A model generated the notes under the pieces. It saw only the letters and a list, made by a program, of their open reading frames with translations, had not been told where the DNA came from and made no database searches. Of a stretch of DNA of 12,764 nucleotides, positions 7,776 through 12,764 are shown one piece after another. Where the stretch lies: assembly GCA_002294285.1 (NCBI GenBank), contig DBFL01000041.1:5650-18413 (forward strand), given 5' to 3'. The first letter of the stretch is position 1. Every line of letters starts with the position of its first letter. This stretch comes from Candidatus Neomicrothrix sp. UBA881. GTDB lineage: Bacteria > Actinomycetota > Acidimicrobiia > Acidimicrobiales > MedAcidi-G1. Both the position numbers and the translations under genes were made by a program.

Positions 7776-8147
7776 TCAACGAGTTTGGAAATAACCTGTT
7801 TGTGGCCCTTCTTCAGGGTTGTCATTTTTATCTTCAATATTGATACTGACGCCAGATTCATCCTCAGTAATTTTGAAGCAACGCACACCTGTATAGGCGG
7901 GTGGTCCGCTATGGGTGCCATCTCTGACATCAAAACTAGCTCCATGCAAGGGACAGTTGATCTGAAAACCTGAGAGCCTTCCTTCACTTAGTGGCGTGTC
8001 AGCATGACTGCAGTTGTCTTCGATTGCATATAGTTTTCCTTCTACACGGCAAATAAGTATCTCTAAATTCTCTACTTCACAAGAAGTGATATCTCCGTTT
8101 CCCAAATTAGAGAGATCATCCAGATTGTGTTGATCAGATTGGACCAT
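7776..8147 (-). CDS. Rieske [2Fe-2S] ferredoxin
   Basis: This 123-residue soluble electron carrier has the two Rieske cluster motifs, CSH (Cys46, His48) and CPLH (Cys65, His68), in the order and spacing of dioxygenase ferredoxins such as BphF/HcaC. The context DNCSHADTPLSEG and CPLHGASFDVRDG matches that group. It should pass electrons from a reductase to a Rieske oxygenase. The oxygenase gene directly upstream ends 24 bases before this ATG, so the two are surely co-transcribed. AAGG lies 8 bases upstream of the start. The last about 18 residues (105-123) form a polar tail beyond the fold. No ferredoxin reductase gene is in the window, so it must be encoded elsewhere or lie outside. A NirD-like nitrite reductase subunit is unlikely given the neighbour. 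Confidence 0.92.
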   Translation of the reverse strand: MVQSDQHNLDDLSNLGNGDITSCEVENLEILICRVEGKLYAIEDNCSHADTPLSEGRLSGFQINCPLHGASFDVRDGTHSGPPAYTGVRCFKITEDESGVSINIEDKNDNPEEGPQTGYFQTR

Positions 8148-8171
8148 TTCTAATACCTTGTCGAAAATCAG

Positions 8172-9518
8172 TTAGTTGATTTTCTCTGATAGATAGCGAT
8201 CAATATTCTCATGAAAAAAGCGTATTCGCCTTTCTTGGTGCGGCATATATTCACCCTTGTAGCCTCTTGAAGCTAAGCCTCTCTGTTGAGAGGACCAGAT
8301 TGCTACATCCTGATCTATACCATGACCACAGGAAATTTCACCAACCTTACCTGTTTCATGTTTTACCTGCTCATCCACTGAAACCCAGTCGCGCATTGAG
8401 TTCGAATAGTACTCTTTTGCATCTTCGGGGAATTGTGTGAGGTACCACATATTAAAGAAACATTTTTTTGGATTTTCAGGGTGAGGGTAAGCCATTAGGA
8501 AAATACAACCGTCTGGTTTCATGCTGAAAGAAACGTTAGGGAATACCGTGTAATGGTAGTGGTCAGTAAGTTGCTCGTCGGAGTAGAGAGAGAAGTCATA
8601 TCCTTTTTCAGAGCCCATTTTTCGTTTATGTTTCTGCAGTTCTAAGCGAAGGATACTGAGGTCATTCGCGAAAGGTGAAGGGTCAAACTCCCAGAAAGCA
8701 AAGTCCTCTTTAAGACCTTGAAAAGTTTTTTCATGAGAACCTTTGTAATGGGGTCCGGGACCTCCACCTGGCATCAACATTCTGCAATGACCTGAAGGGT
8801 ACATGTCGAACTGGCATCCGGAATAGTGTTCGTTCATCACGGTTACTGTCTGAGGGTGAACGAAGGGGAGATGGTAACTTTCGTTGAAGTTGTCCTGAAC
8901 TACCTTCCAGTTGAAATCGCCTTCCAGGGTAACCCAGTGGGTGCGTTTCATTTTTTCCATCTGGTAGCAATCCAGATGTTCAGCAATAGGTGATAAATAG
9001 TCAAGGAGTTCTTTGCAGTTTGGGTCCATATTTATCCAAATAAAGCCGCCCCAGAGGTCACATGGGATTTCTACAAGGTTTCTTTTTCCACACGGACTTC
9101 CTTGAGGGAAATCTTCTTCACAAGGAACCCATACTAAAGTTCCATCAACGTCAAAACGCCATCCGTGGTATGCACAATTAAAAGTCCCATCTTTTATTGA
9201 ACCTGTTTCAGCAGAAACTAAAAGATTACCTCTATGTTGGCAAACATTGTAAAAGGCACGGATCTTATTGTCTGTACCCATAGAACATAGAATGGATTCA
9301 GGACCAATATCCAAAGTGAAATAGTCTCCCGAGTTCATAAGCTGATCTGCTCGGCCGGCTACTAACCAAACTTTGGTCCACATCTGTTCCCATTCAAGTG
9401 AAGCGAAATCAGGAGAGGTGTATCTAAAGCCGTCAATAGGTTTTTGTCCTAGTTCAGGCTCAGCGGCTTTTTCTCGTGAAATACCAATTTGAGTTCTATT
9501 TGTTTCGGTATCAGTCAT
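8172..9518 (-). CDS. Rieske non-heme iron oxygenase, alpha (catalytic) subunit
   Basis: This 448-residue oxygenase uses O2 and electrons to hydroxylate an organic substrate. The Rieske domain has CQHRG (Cys93, His95) and CAYHGW (Cys115, His118). The catalytic domain has QDNFNESYHLPFVHP (208-222), giving iron ligands His216 and His221, and the third ligand is very likely Asp404 in DQDVAIW. Glu213 stands where naphthalene dioxygenase has the bridging Asp205, as in carnitine- and choline-type monooxygenases. The ending QRGLASRGY...ERRIRFFHENIDRYL is standard. The ATG at 9518 is chosen because AAGGGG lies 8 bases upstream; the longer frame begins at a TTG (9578) without a ribosome binding site. 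A Rieske ferredoxin follows in the same operon; no separate beta subunit is seen, so an alpha-only (alpha3-type) enzyme is likely. The substrate is unknown; aromatic, steroid-like and quaternary-amine compounds are all possible. Confidence 0.92.
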   Translation of the reverse strand: MTDTETNRTQIGISREKAAEPELGQKPIDGFRYTSPDFASLEWEQMWTKVWLVAGRADQLMNSGDYFTLDIGPESILCSMGTDNKIRAFYNVCQHRGNLLVSAETGSIKDGTFNCAYHGWRFDVDGTLVWVPCEEDFPQGSPCGKRNLVEIPCDLWGGFIWINMDPNCKELLDYLSPIAEHLDCYQMEKMKRTHWVTLEGDFNWKVVQDNFNESYHLPFVHPQTVTVMNEHYSGCQFDMYPSGHCRMLMPGGGPGPHYKGSHEKTFQGLKEDFAFWEFDPSPFANDLSILRLELQKHKRKMGSEKGYDFSLYSDEQLTDHYHYTVFPNVSFSMKPDGCIFLMAYPHPENPKKCFFNMWYLTQFPEDAKEYYSNSMRDWVSVDEQVKHETGKVGEISCGHGIDQDVAIWSSQQRGLASRGYKGEYMPHQERRIRFFHENIDRYLSEKIN

Positions 9519-9648
9519 GAAAATTTCCCCTTCTGTATTCCATGCTAGACAATGATTCGATACTTGCTTTGTGTTCAACTACTAGGAGATCAATTAAGTC
9601 AGTTAGAGTTCTTTGAAAATAGGATTTTGATGATTATTGGAGTTAAAA
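9519..9648. other. Divergent spacer between the Rieske operon and the SnoaL-like gene
   Basis: These 130 bases separate two divergent start codons, so both promoters should be here. I see good ribosome binding sites at each end (AAGGGG for the oxygenase, GGAG at 9639-9642 for the SnoaL-like gene). No pair of -35 and -10 hexamers at normal spacing is convincing on either strand; TAGGAT at 9620-9625 is the best single -10-like element for the plus strand. There is no clear inverted repeat. Confidence 0.4.
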
Positions 9649-10101
9649 ATGAGAGACACTAAAGAGCTTTTCGACCGTCAAGAAATCATCGATGTCATGC
9701 ATGCATATTGCAGATTTGTCGACTTGAATATTCCAGAAAGACAAGTCGAGTGTTTCACCTCAGACGCTGTTGCTGATTATTACGGAGGAGTAGAATTAGT
9801 TGGGCGTGAAGAGATTTTGGGAATGCTCAAAAAGGCGTTGTCCAGGTTCACAGCAACCTGTCACACTCTTTCAAATATAGAAATCAGTTTTGACGGAGAA
9901 GATATGGCTAAATCGGTTTCGTATGTTCAGGCATGGCACAGGAAACCTTCTGGACCTGAAGATGATTATGAAGTCAGAGGCCAGTATCACGATAACTGGG
10001 TAAGAACAGATGAAGGTTGGCGAATTTCATATCGAAAATTTTTGACAATGGCAGCTACACCTCCTAGACCTGATGCTCCAGGAATCGGGAGAATTGCCTG
10101 A
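9649..10101 (+). CDS. SnoaL-like / NTF2-fold protein
   Basis: This 150-residue protein has the pattern of the SnoaL_4/NTF2-like superfamily, a cone-shaped alpha+beta fold used by small isomerases, cyclases, dehydratases and ring-hydroxylase beta subunits. The cues are the opening helix with RQEIIDVMHAYCRFVD (10-25), the CFTSDAVADYYGG segment (35-47), the HTLSN turn (72-76) and the closing strands GQYHDNWVRTDEGWRISYR (111-129). The ATG at 9649 is chosen over TTG at 9637 because GGAG (9639-9642) lies 6 bases before it. It is divergent from the Rieske oxygenase and 59 bases upstream of metY. At 150 residues it is a little shorter than usual dioxygenase beta subunits (about 160-190) and does not obviously share their motifs, so a stand-alone enzyme or binding protein is more likely. 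The function is unknown. Confidence 0.82.
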   Translation: MRDTKELFDRQEIIDVMHAYCRFVDLNIPERQVECFTSDAVADYYGGVELVGREEILGMLKKALSRFTATCHTLSNIEISFDGEDMAKSVSYVQAWHRKPSGPEDDYEVRGQYHDNWVRTDEGWRISYRKFLTMAATPPRPDAPGIGRIA

Positions 10102-10148
10102 CATTTTGGGAGTAACAGAGAAAAGATTTCAACTAGAGAAACAACACT

Positions 10149-10154
10149 TAAACT
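10149..10154 (+). promoter_or_regulatory. -10-like element before metY
   Basis: TAAACT fits the actinobacterial TANNNT -10 pattern, and its end lies 6 bases before the metY ATG at 10161. No Shine-Dalgarno sequence precedes that ATG, so a leaderless transcript is possible. No -35 element is apparent. Alternatively metY is read through from the SnoaL-like gene. Confidence 0.2.
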
Positions 10155-10160
10155 TGATGT

Positions 10161-11447
10161 ATGAATGATCGCGAGTGGGGATTTAAAACACGAGCTATAC
10201 ACGCAGGTGGGGGGCCAGATCCGACAACGGGTGCCCGCAATGTACCGGTCTATCAAACCACGAGTTTTGTTTTTGAAGACACTAGAGATGCAGCAGACAT
10301 TTTCGCGCTTCAAAAGTATGGAACCATTTATACTCGCATTTCAAATCCCACAGTCAATGCATTCGAAGAAAGAATGGCGAGCCTTGAAGGAGGAATTGGT
10401 TCGGTTGCGACATCATCAGGGATGTCAGCAGAATTTTTGACAGCTGCCGCATTAGCAGGTTCAGGAGACAGTTTCGTGACGTCTTCCGCTATTTATGGTG
10501 GAACTCACACAATGTTTGATGTTTCGTTAGGAAGATTTGGTGTAGAGGCGCGTTTCGTGGAGGGCGATGACCCGGATTCATTCGATGCAGAAATAGATGA
10601 AACAACAAAATTCCTGTACACCGAAATAGTAGGAAACCCATCTGGCTCTATAGCAGATCTCTCTGTTCTAGCTTCTGTAGCTCATTCACACGACATACCG
10701 CTTGTGGTGGATGCTACTTTTGCTACACCTTACCTATGTAGACCTATCGATTTTGGAGCTGACATAGTCATTCATTCAGCCACTAAATTCATTGGTGGTC
10801 ACGGAAACTCCATAGGAGGAGTAGTTACTGAATCAGGTAAATTCAATTGGGGTAATGGCAGATTCCCAGAAATGACTGAACCGGTTGCGACATACAACGG
10901 TCTCAAATACTGGGAGAACTTTGGAGAGTACGCCTTTTGTACGAAACTTAGATCAGAACAATTGCGTGACATGGGGGCAGCCTTAGCGCCAATGAATGCT
11001 TTTTTACTCATACAAGGATTAGAAACTCTTCCATTTAGAATGGACGCGCACGTGGCAAATGCCAAGGTTGTCGCCTCATTTCTGGAGAGTCATTCAGGAG
11101 TGGGTTGGGTTAACTATGCAGGACTTGAATCATCTCCGCATTATGGACTTGCTAATAAGTACATGCCAAAAGGCCCTGGAGCCATTTTTACTTTCGGAGT
11201 TACAGGCGGTCGAGAAGCAGGCGCTAAATTTATCGATTCTTTAGAACTGATAAGCCATTTGGCTAATGTCGGAGATGTTCGAAGTCTTGTAATACACCCC
11301 GCCTCAACGACGCACCAACAACTGTCAGATGAGGACCTCGCTTCAGGAGGAGTTACTGCGGATATGGTTCGGCTTTCAGTTGGGCTTGAAGATGTCGATG
11401 ACATTTTATGGGACCTTGACCAAGCTTTAATGAAAGCAGCAAGTTGA
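10161..11447 (+). CDS. metY: O-acetylhomoserine sulfhydrylase (aminocarboxypropyltransferase)
   Basis: This 428-residue PLP enzyme of the Cys/Met metabolism family joins O-acetylhomoserine with sulfide to give homocysteine and acetate, the direct sulfhydrylation route to methionine. The PLP lysine is Lys209 in SATKFIGGHG; Asp184 (VVDAT) should contact the pyridine nitrogen; Tyr57 and Arg59 (YTR) should hold the phosphate across the dimer; and Ser206/Thr208 lie next to the lysine. The length and the ending VRLSVGLEDVDDILWDLDQAL match MetY rather than the shorter (about 380-400) cystathionine gamma-synthase/lyase proteins. The ATG at 10161 is the natural start (EWGFKTRAIHAG), although no ribosome binding site precedes it. 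A CoA-binding protein gene overlaps its stop by 1 base. A related sulfhydrylase using O-succinylhomoserine is the main alternative. Confidence 0.93.
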   Translation: MNDREWGFKTRAIHAGGGPDPTTGARNVPVYQTTSFVFEDTRDAADIFALQKYGTIYTRISNPTVNAFEERMASLEGGIGSVATSSGMSAEFLTAAALAGSGDSFVTSSAIYGGTHTMFDVSLGRFGVEARFVEGDDPDSFDAEIDETTKFLYTEIVGNPSGSIADLSVLASVAHSHDIPLVVDATFATPYLCRPIDFGADIVIHSATKFIGGHGNSIGGVVTESGKFNWGNGRFPEMTEPVATYNGLKYWENFGEYAFCTKLRSEQLRDMGAALAPMNAFLLIQGLETLPFRMDAHVANAKVVASFLESHSGVGWVNYAGLESSPHYGLANKYMPKGPGAIFTFGVTGGREAGAKFIDSLELISHLANVGDVRSLVIHPASTTHQQLSDEDLASGGVTADMVRLSVGLEDVDDILWDLDQALMKAAS

Positions 11448-11950
11448 TGTCTGTCGAAAAAAATCCCGTTGAAGGATGGAGCGAGCCAAGCGCTAAAGAA
11501 AGACTCGACCTGCTTAAAAGAACCAAAACTATCGCCATGGTGGGTGTATCTGCTAAAAAGTCACGACCAAGTAATTTCGTGGCTACATATCTTTTGAGTT
11601 CAAGCGCTGATTTTGAAGTATTTTTTGTGAATCCTTTAGAAGAAGAAATACTCGGCAAACCCTGTTACAAGAATCTTTCTGAACTTCCAGTAGTTCCCGA
11701 CATGGTAGACGCATTTCGTAAACCTGAAGATTTACCTGAAGTGGCTAAAGAGGCTTTGGAAATAGGTGCTTCGTCGCTTTGGATACAACTAGGGCTTTGG
11801 AGTGTTGAAGCGGCTGAAATAGCTCTATCGGGAGGCTTAGAGTTAGTGATGGATAAATGTATAAAAATCGAACATGCCAGATTTCATGGAGGTTTGCATC
11901 TAGCTGGTTTCGATACGGGTGTTATCGATTCAAGAAGGATAAAAAACTAA
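11447..11950 (+). CDS. CoA-binding protein (COG1832/YccU-like Rossmann protein)
   Basis: This 167-residue protein has the CoA_binding_2 Rossmann fold: TIAMVGVSAKKSRPSNFVA near residues 28-46, the FFVNP strand end, DMVDAFRKPED, LWIQLG and the conserved tail VMDKCIKIEHARFHGG. Close relatives bind CoA by structure, but no enzymatic role is known to me. Its ATG shares the A of the metY stop (TGATG), so translation is probably coupled. No ribosome binding site of its own is evident, and the TTG three bases upstream is a poorer start. The tight link to metY suggests a role near homocysteine synthesis, perhaps sensing or binding an acyl-CoA/CoA by-product of homoserine acetylation; that is inference. 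The residues after CIKIEH (FHGGLHLAGFDTG) are typical for the longer subgroup of this family. Confidence 0.88.
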   Translation: MSVEKNPVEGWSEPSAKERLDLLKRTKTIAMVGVSAKKSRPSNFVATYLLSSSADFEVFFVNPLEEEILGKPCYKNLSELPVVPDMVDAFRKPEDLPEVAKEALEIGASSLWIQLGLWSVEAAEIALSGGLELVMDKCIKIEHARFHGGLHLAGFDTGVIDSRRIKN

Positions 11951-12045
11951 TTGGTTTTTAAATCTTGATAACAAAACAGGTTTAATACGATTTGATTATC
12001 TTCATCACGGTACGATTGGTTTCAATACCTTAAATTAGAGGTTAG
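11951..12045 (+). other. Spacer upstream of tRNA-Cys with short imperfect repeats
   Basis: This AT-rich spacer has two imperfect direct repeats, TACGATTTGATT (11986-11997) and TACGATTGGTTT (12011-12022), identical at 10 of 12 positions and offset by 25 bases. A second pair, GGTTTAATAC (11979-11988) and GGTTTCAATAC (12018-12028), overlaps them. The tRNA promoter should be here; TAAATT at 12031-12036 is a possible -10, but there is no matching -35. No stable terminator is visible after the CoA-binding gene. Confidence 0.3.
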
Positions 12046-12120
12046 GCACCAGTGCCCGAGCGGACCAAGGGAACGGCCTGCAAAGCCGTAAAGTCGCGGG
12101 TTCAAATCCCGCCTGGTGCT
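12046..12120 (+). tRNA. tRNA-Cys (anticodon GCA)
   Basis: The sequence folds into a full cloverleaf. The acceptor stem GCACCAG (12046-12052) pairs with CTGGTGC (12113-12119). The D stem CCC/GGG has three pairs with loop GAGCGGACCAA. The anticodon stem ACGGC/GCCGT encloses loop CTGCAAA with anticodon GCA (12080-12082). The T stem GCGGG/CCCGC encloses loop TTCAAAT. The discriminator base is U (12120), a known cysteine identity element, which supports the anticodon reading UGC/UGU. The 3' CCA is not encoded (next bases CGC), so it must be added by tRNA nucleotidyltransferase. The anticodon arm is the same as in many actinobacterial tRNA-Cys genes as I recall them. Confidence 0.97.
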
Positions 12121-12176
12121 CGCTTATATTTAAACGACTGGCTGGTAAGGTCTTGTTAGTCGCTTGTGAGGTTGGC

Positions 12177-12743
12177 ATGTCTGAAGAGGAAAAAAAATCC
12201 GAAGACGCAGAAGACGAAAGTGTGTCTTCTCTCCCTCACACGCCACCTATGGGCATAAAAGCAGTGCGGCCTGGAGAGGAGCCGACTCAACATGTCGAAG
12301 AAGGAGAGATTATCCCAACGGTACGTGAAAGACCTGTTGGTAATTTACTAAATGCGATCGTTATATCAGCAGGGGTTGTGTTGTCTATCATTGGAACCTT
12401 CCTTCCGTGGGTATCCATAAGAGAAGGTCAGTATCAAAGTAATGAGATTGGTTGGGATCATGGAGGTTCAGTTTGGATAGTTCTCGCCATTGGAGTTATG
12501 GCTGCAGGTTTGTCAGGTAGGGTCTTGAACGCTAATCATAGTTCGTGGGAGAAGCTTCCTTTTATTGTTTTTGGTGCCGTGTTGCTTCTTGTGGCTTCTC
12601 TGAAAATTTCTGAATTAAACAATTATGAGGAAGCTATGGGGATAGAAAAATCAGTGGGTGTTGGGCTACCGTTCATAATTGCTGGTGGTATTTTAATGAT
12701 TTTGCCAAGTATTTTAAGTAAAAAAATTTTCAAGTTTAAATAG
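12177..12743 (+). CDS. Small membrane protein with four predicted helices, function unknown
   Basis: This 188-residue protein is not one I recognise. Residues 1-54 are polar and strongly acidic (MSEEEKKSEDAEDES...), with several Pro, and probably face the cytosol. Four hydrophobic segments follow at about 56-78, 98-118, 127-146 and 160-182, and the protein ends in a basic KKIFKFK tail. A short outside loop (79-97) after FLPW contains charged and Trp residues (IREGQ, IGWDHGG). There is no signal peptide cleavage site and no catalytic motif. The ATG at 12177 is preferred to a TTG at 12153 because GAGG (12168-12171) lies 5 bases upstream. It follows the tRNA by 56 bases and may share its transcript. 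Small four-helix proteins of this type are common in actinobacteria without known function. Confidence 0.75.
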   Translation: MSEEEKKSEDAEDESVSSLPHTPPMGIKAVRPGEEPTQHVEEGEIIPTVRERPVGNLLNAIVISAGVVLSIIGTFLPWVSIREGQYQSNEIGWDHGGSVWIVLAIGVMAAGLSGRVLNANHSSWEKLPFIVFGAVLLLVASLKISELNNYEEAMGIEKSVGVGLPFIIAGGILMILPSILSKKIFKFK

Positions 12744-12764
12744 AGAAAATTTAGCCTTCCGTGT

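Noticed and set aside
7776..8147. NirD-like nitrite reductase small subunit as an identity for the Rieske protein
   Set aside because: The gene follows a Rieske oxygenase alpha subunit by 24 bases, and there is no nitrite reductase large subunit nearby, so a dioxygenase-type ferredoxin fits better.
9518..9578. Twenty-residue N-terminal extension of the Rieske oxygenase from a TTG
   Set aside because: The TTG has no ribosome binding site, while the internal ATG at 9518 has AAGGGG at good spacing and fits family length.
10165..10440. Second plus-strand open frame of 91 codons overlapping the start of metY
   Set aside because: It is out of frame with the conserved metY sequence, and its translation resembles nothing known.
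11942..11959. Hairpin AAAAAC / GTTTTT at the CoA-binding gene stop as a terminator
   Set aside because: The six-pair stem has only one G-C pair and is not followed by a T run, so it is unlikely to terminate transcription.
1..12764. Mobile element, prophage, toxin-antitoxin, defence island or CRISPR content
   Set aside because: No transposase, integrase, terminal repeat, repeat-spacer array or defence-type protein is visible; gene content is metabolic throughout, and the tRNA is intact with no repeated 3' end downstream within the window.

Overview
The window reads as a chromosomal catabolic and biosynthetic stretch from a free-living, probably aquatic bacterium. The coding sequence is AT-leaning but the proteins have the look of high-GC Gram-positive relatives. 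Three things point to a marine actinobacterium such as an Acidimicrobiia lineage: the tRNA-Cys anticodon arm, the acyl-CoA dehydrogenase start MDFDFPPDDDP, and the pairing of an O-acetylhomoserine sulfhydrylase with a COG1832-type CoA-binding protein. This is an inference from remembered family patterns. A SAR202-type Chloroflexota is a reasonable alternative. There is no sign of phage, insertion sequences, CRISPR or integration sites, and genes are packed with gaps of at most 130 bases.

Region 1 (1-5389, minus strand) is a tight operon for acyl-CoA breakdown. In transcription order it holds an acyl-CoA carboxylase carboxyltransferase (beta) subunit, a biotin carboxylase/biotin-carrier (alpha) subunit, an AtuA-family protein, and the first 35 bases of what looks like an acyl-CoA dehydrogenase. 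The first two junctions overlap by 4 and 8 bases, and the last gap is 2 bases. The content resembles the acyclic-terpene (Atu) and leucine/isovalerate (Liu) operons, so the likely job is oxidation of a branched or isoprenoid acyl-CoA. The exact substrate cannot be read from sequence.

Region 2 (5390-7767, plus strand) runs divergently from region 1. It encodes a 14-helix-type MFS exporter and a classical SDR dehydrogenase. The 117-base divergent spacer holds a good sigma70-like promoter for the carboxylase operon, a perfect 6-bp inverted repeat, and a -10-like element placed for a leaderless MFS transcript.

Region 3 (7776-9518, minus strand) is a Rieske non-heme iron oxygenase alpha subunit followed by a Rieske ferredoxin. 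The pair ends only 8 bases from the SDR stop. No reductase and no classical beta subunit is present. Facing it across a 130-base spacer is a SnoaL/NTF2-like protein (9649-10101, plus).

Region 4 (10161-12743, plus strand) is housekeeping sulfur metabolism and translation: metY (homocysteine synthesis), a CoA-binding protein with a 1-base stop/start overlap, a tRNA-Cys, and a small four-helix membrane protein of unknown function. For six genes (AtuA-like, MFS, SDR, Rieske oxygenase, SnoaL-like, CoA-binding protein) and for the terminal membrane protein, the start chosen here is internal to the longest open frame, because a Shine-Dalgarno site, an ATG or an operon junction favours it.

I found no clearly new system. 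The best leads are the unusual residue in the carboxyltransferase acyl pocket region, the reductase-less Rieske pair with a Glu in place of the usual bridging Asp and a stand-alone NTF2-like neighbour, and the divergent control region at 5390-5506.
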